Assembly (NCBI RefSeq): GCF_002803075.1
Contig: NZ_NNBK01000001.1
Location: 1-64,000 of the forward strand
DNA length: 64,000 nt
Direction of reading: 5' to 3'
Source of the DNA: Streptomyces sp. CB01373
GTDB lineage: Bacteria; Actinomycetota; Actinomycetes; Streptomycetales; Streptomycetaceae
The stretch's first letter is position 1, and the number at the start of each line of letters is the position of its first letter. Made by a program: the position numbers and the translations under genes. Below, piece after piece: positions 34,296 through 41,258 of the stretch. The notes under the pieces were generated by a model. That model was not told the origin of the DNA, made no database searches, and was given only the letters and a program-made list of their open reading frames with translations.

Positions 34296-34868
34296 TCAGC
34301 GGCCGTAGCGGGCGGTGAGGGTGCCGGAGGCCAGGGTGTGGCCGCTCAGCGCGCTCCGTACGTCGGCTGCCGTGGCATTCGGCTTCAGGGCGAGGCGGCG
34401 GTCGGCGGCGTACACCGTGAAGACATAGCGGTGGGGTGTGCCCGGCGGCGGGCAGGGGCCGCTGTAGCCCGACTTCGAGAAGTCGTTGCGTCCCTGAGTG
34501 GCTCCCGGCGGGGTCGCGTCCGCTGGCAGGCTCCTGGTGCGCGGGTCCATGTTCCACACCAGCCAGTGCGTGAACGTGCCCCCGGGGGCGTCCCGGTCCT
34601 CGACCAGCAGGACCAGCCCCGCCGTGCGCGCGGGAACCCCGGAGAACGCCAGCGGCGGCGAGACGTCCGCCCCGCCGCACGTGTAGCGGCCGGGAACGGT
34701 GCCGCCGTCGGCGAACGCCGGGCTGGACACGGTGATCCGGCCCGCGGCACCCGGTGGGGCGTCGGCGCTGGGCATGGCGGCGGTTCCGGTGCCTCCACCC
34801 CCGCACCCCGCGAGGCCCCCCAGCGTCGCGATCAGGACAACCACAACCCCCACGAGCCGGCTGCGCAT
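34296..34868 (-). CDS. YbhB/YbcL (PEBP-like) lipoprotein
   Basis: 190-residue phosphatidylethanolamine-binding-protein-fold lipoprotein. Lipobox in GGLAGC; core motifs VEDRDAPGGTFTHWLVWNMD and GYSGPCPPPGTPHRYVFTVYA surround the anion-binding pocket. Bacterial members are of uncertain function; a ligand-binding or kinase-inhibitor-like role has been proposed. ATG 34868 or GTG 34877 may be the start. No operon partner. Confidence 0.85.
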   Translation of the reverse strand: MRSRLVGVVVVLIATLGGLAGCGGGGTGTAAMPSADAPPGAAGRITVSSPAFADGGTVPGRYTCGGADVSPPLAFSGVPARTAGLVLLVEDRDAPGGTFTHWLVWNMDPRTRSLPADATPPGATQGRNDFSKSGYSGPCPPPGTPHRYVFTVYAADRRLALKPNATAADVRSALSGHTLASGTLTARYGR

Positions 34869-34945
34869 GCCACGCACGCTAACGGCGTCCTCACGGCGCC
34901 GCGACCGCGCGGGGCCGTACAGGGGACGGGGACGGGAGACGGGAG

Positions 34946-35950
34946 CTACGTCCCGGTGCGGGCCGCGCTGCCGTCCGGCTCCGGAGTGACCGCGTCGGCA
35001 CTGCTCCGGACGGGGGTGATCGGGGCCGACTCGGCACTGCTCCGGACAGGGGTGACCGGGGCCGAATCGGGGGCGGTGCCGTCGGGATCCGTGGACACCT
35101 CCGTGGCAGCCGCCGGCAGCTCCTCGGGCGGCCGGGATGCCGTCGGTGCCGTGCTCTTGTCGAGGCTCCTGGACCGTTCCGGTTCCGGCTCCCGCTGGGC
35201 CTTCTCCAGGAACCGCAGCAGCTCGACCGGGAAGGGCAGGACCAGGGTGGAGTTCTTCTCGGCGGCGACCGCCGTCACCGTCTGGAGCAGCCGCAGCTGC
35301 AGCGCGGCGGGCGTGTCCGCCATCTGCTGGGCCGCCTCCGCGAGCTTCTTCGACGCCTGGTACTCCGCGTCCGCGTTGATGATGCGGGCCCGCCGGTCAC
35401 GGTCGGCCTCCGCCTGCCGTGCCATGGACCGCTTCATCGTGTCCGGCAGGGAGACGTCCTTGATCTCCACCCGGTCGATCTGCACGCCCCATCCGACGGC
35501 CGGGCTGTCGATCATCAGCTCGAGACCCTGGTTGAGCTTCTCGCGGTTGGACAGCAGGTCGTCCAGGTCGCTCTTGCCGATGATCGAGCGCAGGGACGTC
35601 TGCGCCATCTGCGAGACCGCGAACTTGTAGTCCTCCACGCGGATGAGCGCGTTGGGGGCGTCGACCACCCTGAAGTAGACGACCGCGTCCACGCGTACCG
35701 TCACGTTGTCCCGGGTGATGCCCTCCTGGGCCGGGATCGGCAGCGTGACGATCTGCATGTTGACCTTGTAGAGCCGGTCCACGAACGGGACGATCACCGC
35801 CAGGCCCGGCGGGCGTACCTCACCGCTCTGCCGCCCCAGGCGGAACACCACCCCGCGTTCGTACTGCTTGACGACCCGCATCGCCGCGGCGAGGTACACG
35901 AACCCCACGCAGCCCGCGCTGATCACGGCGGTCACGACTTCCTGCACCAT
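34946..35950 (-). CDS. SPFH/stomatin-like membrane protein
   Basis: 334-residue slipin/stomatin homologue. One N-terminal helix (~6-26), then the SPFH domain (~27-215) with VKQYERGVVFRLGR, PPGLAVIVPFVDRLYKV, VTVRVDAVVYFRVVD and QTSLRSIIG, a coiled coil rich in Ala/Gln/Arg (~180-225), and a low-complexity tail carrying a duplicated TPVRSSA motif that reflects a 36-base DNA repeat. Such proteins organise membrane microdomains. It is monocistronic here; an NfeD partner is not seen. Confidence 0.88.
   Translation of the reverse strand: MVQEVVTAVISAGCVGFVYLAAAMRVVKQYERGVVFRLGRQSGEVRPPGLAVIVPFVDRLYKVNMQIVTLPIPAQEGITRDNVTVRVDAVVYFRVVDAPNALIRVEDYKFAVSQMAQTSLRSIIGKSDLDDLLSNREKLNQGLELMIDSPAVGWGVQIDRVEIKDVSLPDTMKRSMARQAEADRDRRARIINADAEYQASKKLAEAAQQMADTPAALQLRLLQTVTAVAAEKNSTLVLPFPVELLRFLEKAQREPEPERSRSLDKSTAPTASRPPEELPAAATEVSTDPDGTAPDSAPVTPVRSSAESAPITPVRSSADAVTPEPDGSAARTGT
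34995..35066. repeat. 36-bp tandem duplication in the SPFH gene tail
   Basis: Units 34995-35030 and 35031-35066 begin TCGGCACTGCTCCGGAC and differ at three positions. They encode repeated (A/P)xTPVRSSA segments in the tail of the stomatin-like protein. Confidence 0.8.
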
Positions 35951-36050
35951 GACGAGGACTCCTCGACCGGTCGCCGGTATGCCTGCTATGCGCTCGCTTC
36001 AACGATATGCCCGGTCCGACGCCACGGTCGAGCCGCCGGACGGCCTCCGC

Positions 36051-36629
36051 TCACAGGGGCGTGAACGTGTCCGTCCGCGAGCAGTGCGCCAGCACCGCGC
36101 CGGTGTGCACCTCGTAGTACCAGGCGTGCAACGTGAGCCGCCCGTCCGCGAGCCGCTTCTCGACGCACGGGTACGAGCGCAGCCGCAGCAGCTGGGCCAG
36201 GACGTGGCTCCGGACGCCCTCGGCGACCGCCGGGTCCTGGGCGGTCCCCGCCGGACGGGGCGTCGCCTGCGCCAGCCAGTCCCGTACGGCGGGTACGGCG
36301 TCGAGGTCGTCCCCGCGGACGAGGGCGCCGACCGCGCCGCAGTGGGAGTGGCCGCAGACGACGATGTCGCCGACACCGAGCACCTCCACCGCGTACTCGA
36401 TGGTGGCCGCCTCGGCGGTGGGCCGCGCCGAGGCGTACGGCGGCACGATGTTGCCCGCGGTGCGCAGCTCGAACAGCTCGCCGGGCCGGGCGCCGGTGAT
36501 CAGGGCCGGGACGACCCGGGAGTCGGAGCAGGCGATGAACAGGACCTCGGGGGACTGGCCCTCGGCGAGCCGGGCGAAGTCCTCCGGGCGCCGTCCGAAC
36601 GTACGGGCGTTGTGGATCAGGGGCTGCAT
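36051..36629 (-). CDS. beta-class carbonic anhydrase
   Basis: 192-residue zinc enzyme converting CO2 and bicarbonate. Zinc ligands are C34, H94 and C97 (FIACSDSRV and CGHSHCGAV), and D36-R38 are the catalytic dyad. ATG 36629 was chosen over 36689 because GGAG lies 7 bases before it and the family start MQPLIHNARTF matches. Its leader contains a repeat and inverted-repeat structure (36639-36708). Confidence 0.93.
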   Translation of the reverse strand: MQPLIHNARTFGRRPEDFARLAEGQSPEVLFIACSDSRVVPALITGARPGELFELRTAGNIVPPYASARPTAEAATIEYAVEVLGVGDIVVCGHSHCGAVGALVRGDDLDAVPAVRDWLAQATPRPAGTAQDPAVAEGVRSHVLAQLLRLRSYPCVEKRLADGRLTLHAWYYEVHTGAVLAHCSRTDTFTPL

Positions 36630-36638
36630 GGGGCGACT

Positions 36639-36708
36639 CCGTGTCTCCGGCGCGGACCAGCCAACGATCAGGAGCCGGCCAACGATCAAGAGCCGGCAGG
36701 AGACACGG
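36639..36708 (-). promoter_or_regulatory. inverted and direct repeats in the carbonic anhydrase leader
   Basis: Perfect arms CCGTGTCTCC (36639-36648) and GGAGACACGG (36699-36708) enclose two 18-base direct repeats (36660-36677 and 36678-36695; GCCAACGATCARGAGCCG). The structure lies just upstream of the start at 36629, overlapping its ribosome site. A regulatory hairpin or tandem operator is possible. Confidence 0.5.
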
Positions 36709-36747
36709 TAAACCCCGGGAAGCCGTCCGCCGGGGCGTCGGCCCCGG

Positions 36748-37866
36748 TCAGTGCGTCTCGACGAGCCCCTTGGCGTCCCGGGCCAGGGCGGTGAGGCGGG
36801 ATATGGCGCGGAAGTACTTCTTGCGGTAGCCGCCGTTCAGCATCTCCTCGCTGAACAGCCGGTCGAAGGGCATCCCGGAGGCCAGTACGGGCACCTCGCG
36901 GTCGTAGAGCCGGTCCGCGAGGACCACGAGCCGCAGCGCCGTCGACTGGTCCGGCACCGGCCGCACGTCGGTGAGGCACACGGCCGTCAGCCCGTCGGTC
37001 AGGGCGCCGTAACGGCTGGGGTGCACCTTGGCCAGGTGGTCGAGCAGGTGCGGGAAGTCGTCGAGCGAGGCGTTCTCCGTGGCGTACGCCGCCTTGGTCA
37101 CCTGCTCCTCGGAGTACGGCGCCGGAGCCTCGGGAAGGCCGCGGTGGCGGTAGTCCTCGCCGTCGATGCGCAGCGCGCGGAAGTGCGCGGACAGGCCCTG
37201 GATCTCGCGCAGGAAGTCCGTGGCGGCGAAGCGGCCCTCGCCGAGCTTGCCCGGCAGCGTGTTGGAGGTGGCGGCGAGCGCGACGCCCGCGTCGACCAGC
37301 CTGCCGAGCAGGGTGGACACGAGCACCGTGTCGCCCGGGTCGTCCAGCTCGAACTCGTCGATGCACAGCAGGCGGTGGCCGGAGAGCGTCTCGACGGTCT
37401 TCTGGAAGCCGAGGGCGCCCACGAGGTTGGTCAGCTCGACGAAGGTGCCGAACGCCTTGCGGGTGGGCTCGGCCGGGGTGGCGTGCCACAGGGAGGCCAG
37501 CAGGTGGGTCTTGCCGACGCCGTAGCCGCCGTCGAGGTAGACACCGCGGGGCCCGGCACCGGTGGCCCCGCCCTTGGCCTTGCCCTTGCTCCTGCCGAAG
37601 CCGAACAGGCCGCGCCTGCCGGAGCCGGTCGCGGACGCGCCGCCGAGTCCGGCGGCGAAGTCGTCCAGGACCTCGACGGCCTGGGTCTGGCTGGGCTGCT
37701 TCGGGTCCGGGATGTACGTCGCGAAGCGCACCGCGTCGAAGCGGGGCGGCGGCACCATCTCGGCGACCAGCCGGTCCGCGGGGACGTGCGGCTCGCGGGC
37801 GCACAGGGACAGCGGGGCCGTGGTGGTCAGGGAGCTGAGCCCTGAGGCGGCTGTGGAGGACGACAC
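36748..37866 (-). CDS. zapE: ZapE/AFG1-like AAA ATPase
   Basis: 372-residue P-loop ATPase of the ZapE/Lace1 family, linked in other bacteria to Z-ring control. Walker A is GGYGVGKTH (~113-121), Walker B is LLCIDEFELDDPGD; ATSNTLPGKLGEGRF and the C-terminal PVLASGMPFDRLFSEEMLNGGYRKKYFRAISRL block are typical. A Gly/Lys-rich insert (FGFGRSKGKAKGG) precedes Walker A. GTG 37866 was chosen; the ATG at 37905 would overlap the divergent gene at 37904. Function in Streptomyces is not established. Confidence 0.85.
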   Translation of the reverse strand: MSSSTAASGLSSLTTTAPLSLCAREPHVPADRLVAEMVPPPRFDAVRFATYIPDPKQPSQTQAVEVLDDFAAGLGGASATGSGRRGLFGFGRSKGKAKGGATGAGPRGVYLDGGYGVGKTHLLASLWHATPAEPTRKAFGTFVELTNLVGALGFQKTVETLSGHRLLCIDEFELDDPGDTVLVSTLLGRLVDAGVALAATSNTLPGKLGEGRFAATDFLREIQGLSAHFRALRIDGEDYRHRGLPEAPAPYSEEQVTKAAYATENASLDDFPHLLDHLAKVHPSRYGALTDGLTAVCLTDVRPVPDQSTALRLVVLADRLYDREVPVLASGMPFDRLFSEEMLNGGYRKKYFRAISRLTALARDAKGLVETH

Positions 37867-37903
37867 GGTTCCCCATGGTAAGCGGCGTGGAACACTGCAC
37901 GTC

Positions 37904-38731
37904 ATGCGACGCCTGTTCCCTGTGACCGACGAAACAGCAGCCCAGAGCCCGGACGCGGCGCACGGGGCCGGTGGTACGAGTGTGCCCGGCGCCCTCGTGG
38001 ACCGGGAGTGGAGCTTCGCCGAGCTGGCCGCCGCCTACGCCTACCCCGAGCGCGGGGCGGCGGCCGGGGAACCGTGGCTGCGCGCCAACATGGTCGCCAC
38101 CCTCGACGGGGCCGCCCAGCACGAGGGGCGTTCACAGCCCATCTCCAGCGCCGCCGACATGCGGATCTTCGGCACGCTGCGGGCGCTGGCCGACGTGGTG
38201 GTGGTCGGCGCGGAGACGGTGCGCCAGGAGGGGTACCGCCCGGCCCGGGCCCGGGCGGAGTTCGCGGCGCTGCGGGAGGCGGCCGGGCAGGGGCCGGCTC
38301 CGGCGATCGCGGTCGTCACGGCGAGCCTCGAGCTGGACTTCTCGCTGCCGCTGTTCACCTCGTCGCTGGTGCCCACGCTGGTCCTCACGGGCGCGGCGGC
38401 GGCCCCGGAGCGGATCGCGGCCGCGGAGAAGGCGGGCGCCCGTGTGGTGATCGCCGGTGACGGCGTCGGTGTCGACCCCGCCCGCGCCGTCCGGGCGCTC
38501 GCCGGACTCGGCCACACCCGCCTGCTCACCGAGGGCGGGCCGCGCCTGCTCGGTCAGATGGTGGCGTCCGGCGTCCTCGACGAAATGTGCCTCACGGTCT
38601 CCCCGATGCTCACCGCGGGTGACGCCCAGCGCATCGCCGGCGGACCCTCCGTCACGGTCCCGCGGCGCTTCACCCTGGCGTCCCTGCTGGAGGACGACGG
38701 CTTCCTGTTCAGCAGGTACCGCCGCCCCTGA
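37904..38731 (+). CDS. RibD C-terminal-type pyrimidine reductase
   Basis: 275-residue reductase with the dihydrofolate-reductase-like RibD_C fold. WLRANMVATLDGAAQ binds NADPH; ADMRIFGTLRALADVVVVGAETVRQEGY and LLTEGGPRLLGQM are family motifs. In riboflavin synthesis this domain reduces a pyrimidine; this stand-alone paralogue lies far from rib genes, and its true substrate is unknown. It is divergent from zapE with only 37 bases between starts, so the promoters overlap. Confidence 0.85.
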   Translation: MRRLFPVTDETAAQSPDAAHGAGGTSVPGALVDREWSFAELAAAYAYPERGAAAGEPWLRANMVATLDGAAQHEGRSQPISSAADMRIFGTLRALADVVVVGAETVRQEGYRPARARAEFAALREAAGQGPAPAIAVVTASLELDFSLPLFTSSLVPTLVLTGAAAAPERIAAAEKAGARVVIAGDGVGVDPARAVRALAGLGHTRLLTEGGPRLLGQMVASGVLDEMCLTVSPMLTAGDAQRIAGGPSVTVPRRFTLASLLEDDGFLFSRYRRP

Positions 38732-38861
38732 CCGGAGCAGCGCCGCCGCAAATCCCGCGATACCCGTGCGATCACGGGGCAGGATGGTTTCCGCAGGGGT
38801 CGCTGCGGCCCGTGGCGGGAGACGGAGGGTCCGGGGACCCTCGGAGGAGAAAGGGCGCCTG

Positions 38862-39335
38862 GTGTTCACAAGCGTATTGATGATCGAGAAGGCCCTGACG
38901 TCCGCCGACGTGGAGTTCGTCACCACCTTGCACGGCGACGAGCCGGTCTTCTTCCACGTGCTGCTCCAGCCGCGCGGCGACCAGGCCGACCGGTTGCTGC
39001 GGGCCATCGACGACATCGCACTCGGCGAACTCGACGAGGCGACGCGCGAGGGCGAGACCCCCGAGGGCGCGGCCGCGAAGGGCGCCGGGGAGCAGGCCCT
39101 GGACGTGTCCCTCCTCGCGCTGCGCGCGGCGGGCAGCCGGGCCGAGGGCCGGCTCGTCGAGGACCATCCGCTGGACGCCCTGAAGTCCCTGGTCGCCGAG
39201 GTCGGCGCCGACGAGGTGATCGTCCTGACCGACCCGCACTACGTGGAGGAGTTCTTCCACCGCGACTGGGCCTCCCGGGCCCGCCACAAGGTGGGCGTAC
39301 CGGTCCTGAAACTCTTCTCCCACAGCAAGGCATAG
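38862..39335 (+). CDS. conserved 157-residue actinobacterial protein
   Basis: Small acidic soluble protein. MIEKALTSADVEFVTTLHGDEPVFFHVLLQP, an acidic middle, and HPLDALKSLVAEVGADEVIVLTDPHYVEEFFHRDWASRARHKVGVPVLKLFSH look like an alpha/beta universal-stress-like half domain. Orthologues are often labelled indole-3-glycerol phosphate synthase, but the length and sequence do not support that barrel. GTG 38862 has AAGG 8 bases upstream. It sits just ahead of murC and may be co-expressed across the hairpin at 39344. Confidence 0.7.
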   Translation: MFTSVLMIEKALTSADVEFVTTLHGDEPVFFHVLLQPRGDQADRLLRAIDDIALGELDEATREGETPEGAAAKGAGEQALDVSLLALRAAGSRAEGRLVEDHPLDALKSLVAEVGADEVIVLTDPHYVEEFFHRDWASRARHKVGVPVLKLFSHSKA

Positions 39336-39343
39336 GCTGGGGC

Positions 39344-39365
39344 GGCGCCCCCGCCCGGGGGCGCC
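39344..39365 (+). terminator. hairpin before murC
   Basis: Perfect 9-base arms GGCGCCCCC and GGGGGCGCC with a GCCC loop lie 8 bases after the 38862 gene stop and 44 before murC. Terminator or attenuator. Confidence 0.6.
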
Positions 39366-39408
39366 CGCACCGTCGTACCGCAGCCGCACCACCTGGGGAG
39401 AAAAGCGC

Positions 39409-40797
39409 ATGGCACCCGGCCTTCCTACCGCCATGGACCGACCGCACTTCATCGGCATCGGCGGCGCCGGGATGTCGGGCATCGCGAAGATCCTCGCCCA
39501 GCGCGGCGCCAAGGTGGCGGGCAGCGACGCCAAGGAGTCTCAGACCGCCGAGGCGCTGCGCGCCCTGGGCGCCACCGTGCACATCGGGCACGCGGCCGGC
39601 CACCTCGCCGACGACGCCAGCTGCGTCGTCGTCTCCTCGGCGATCCGCGAGGACAACCCGGAGCTGGCCCGCGCGGCCGAGCTGGGCATCCCGGTCGTGC
39701 ACCGCTCCGACGCCCTGGCCGCCCTGATGGAGGGCCTGCGCCCGATCGCGGTCGCCGGCACCCACGGCAAGACGACGACCACCTCGATGCTGGCCGTGTC
39801 CCTCGGCGAGCTGGGACTGCGGCCGTCGTACGCCATCGGCGGCGACCTGGACGTCCCCGGCTCCAACGCGCTGCACGGCGAGGGCGAGATCTTCGTCGCC
39901 GAGGCCGACGAGTCGGACCGCAGCTTCCACAAGTACGCGCCCGAGGTCGCCATCGTCCTCAACGTCGAGCTGGACCACCACGCCAACTACGCCTCGATGG
40001 ACGAGATCTACGAGTCCTTCGAGACCTTCGTGGACCGGATCGTCCCCGGCGGCACGCTGGTGATCGCCGCCGACCACCCGGGCGCGCGGGAGCTGACCCG
40101 GCGCGTGTCCGGCGCGGTGCGGACGGTGACGTACGGCGAGTCCGAGGACGCCGACGTGCGGATCCTGTCGGTCGTGCCGCAGGGCCTCAAGAGCGAGGTC
40201 ACCGTCCTGCTGGACGGCACCGGGATCACCTTCCAGGTCTCCGTGCCCGGCCGCCACTACGCGCACAACGCCGTCGCCGCGCTGGCCGCGGGCGCCGCGC
40301 TGGGCGTCCCGGCCGCCGAACTCGCCTCCGCGCTGGCCGCGTACACCGGCGTCAAGCGGCGCCTGCAGCTCAAGGGCGAGGCCGCCGGAGTCCAGGTCGT
40401 CGACTCCTACGCCCACCACCCGACCGAGATGACCGCCGACCTGGAGGCGATGCGCGCGGCCGCGGGCGACGGCCGGATCCTGGTCGTCTTCCAGCCGCAC
40501 CTGTTCTCCCGCACCCAGGAGCTGGGCAAGGAGATGGGCCAGGCGCTGGCCCTCGCGGACGCCTCCGTCGTCCTGGACATCTACCCGGCCCGCGAGGACC
40601 CGATCCCCGGCATCACCAGCGAGCTGATCATCGCCGCCGCGCGGGCGGCGAACGCCGACGTGACGGCCGTCCACGACAAGGACGAGGTCCCCGACGCGGT
40701 GGCGGGAATGGCGAAGGCCGGTGATCTTGTTCTCACCATGGGCGCGGGCGACGTCACCGACCTCGGACCGCGCATCCTGGACCGTCTGCCGAAGTGA
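39409..40797 (+). CDS. murC: UDP-N-acetylmuramate-L-alanine ligase
   Basis: 462-residue cytoplasmic ligase adding L-Ala to UDP-MurNAc in peptidoglycan synthesis. The N-terminal UDP-binding motif is GIGGAGMSGIAKIL (~16-29), the ATP loop is AGTHGKTTTTSM (117-127), central EADESDRSF and LNVELDHHANY bind metal and nucleotide, and the C-terminal domain has DSYAHHPTE and FQPHLFSRT. It lies outside the main division cluster, as usual in Streptomyces. GTG/ATG overlaps are not needed: the msrB start follows the stop by 14 bases. Confidence 0.95.
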   Translation: MAPGLPTAMDRPHFIGIGGAGMSGIAKILAQRGAKVAGSDAKESQTAEALRALGATVHIGHAAGHLADDASCVVVSSAIREDNPELARAAELGIPVVHRSDALAALMEGLRPIAVAGTHGKTTTTSMLAVSLGELGLRPSYAIGGDLDVPGSNALHGEGEIFVAEADESDRSFHKYAPEVAIVLNVELDHHANYASMDEIYESFETFVDRIVPGGTLVIAADHPGARELTRRVSGAVRTVTYGESEDADVRILSVVPQGLKSEVTVLLDGTGITFQVSVPGRHYAHNAVAALAAGAALGVPAAELASALAAYTGVKRRLQLKGEAAGVQVVDSYAHHPTEMTADLEAMRAAAGDGRILVVFQPHLFSRTQELGKEMGQALALADASVVLDIYPAREDPIPGITSELIIAAARAANADVTAVHDKDEVPDAVAGMAKAGDLVLTMGAGDVTDLGPRILDRLPK

Positions 40798-40811
40798 GGG
40801 GCGCGAGAACC

Positions 40812-41219
40812 ATGCCGTACGACGTCGAGAAGCCGGACGAGCAGTGGCGGGCCGAGCTGAGCCCGGCCGAGTACACCGTGCTGCGCCAGGCCGGCACGGA
40901 GCCCGCCTTCGTCGGTGAGTACACCGACACGAAGACCAGGGGCGTCTACTCCTGCCGCGCCTGCGGCGCCGAACTGTTCACCTCCGGCACCAAGTTCGAG
41001 TCCCACTGCGGCTGGCCGTCCTTCTACGACCCGAAGGACACCGACGCCGTGGAACTGCTGGAGGACCGCTCCCACGGGATGGTCCGCACCGAGGTGCGGT
41101 GCGCCCGCTGCGGTTCGCACCTCGGCCACGTCTTCGAGGGCGAGGGCTACGCGACCCCGACCGACCAGCGGTACTGCATCAACTCCATCTCCCTGCGCCT
41201 GGCCCCCGACGAGAACTGA
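40812..41219 (+). CDS. msrB: peptide-methionine (R)-S-oxide reductase
   Basis: 135-residue repair enzyme reducing methionine-R-sulfoxide. Catalytic Cys is C122 in RYCINSISL; structural zinc is held by C48, C51, C97 and C100; HCGWPSFYDP and RCARCGSHLGHVF are diagnostic. ATG 40812 was chosen over an in-frame GTG at 40794 because family proteins begin MPYDVEKPDEQW. It lies directly after murC and is probably co-transcribed. Confidence 0.95.
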   Translation: MPYDVEKPDEQWRAELSPAEYTVLRQAGTEPAFVGEYTDTKTRGVYSCRACGAELFTSGTKFESHCGWPSFYDPKDTDAVELLEDRSHGMVRTEVRCARCGSHLGHVFEGEGYATPTDQRYCINSISLRLAPDEN

Positions 41220-41258
41220 CCGTCCGGGGCCGGCGGGCGGGCGTGGGACGGGTGGCCG

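Noticed and set aside
38862..39335. Indole-3-glycerol phosphate synthase
   Set aside because: Orthologues often carry this label, but 157 residues without the barrel motifs cannot be that enzyme.
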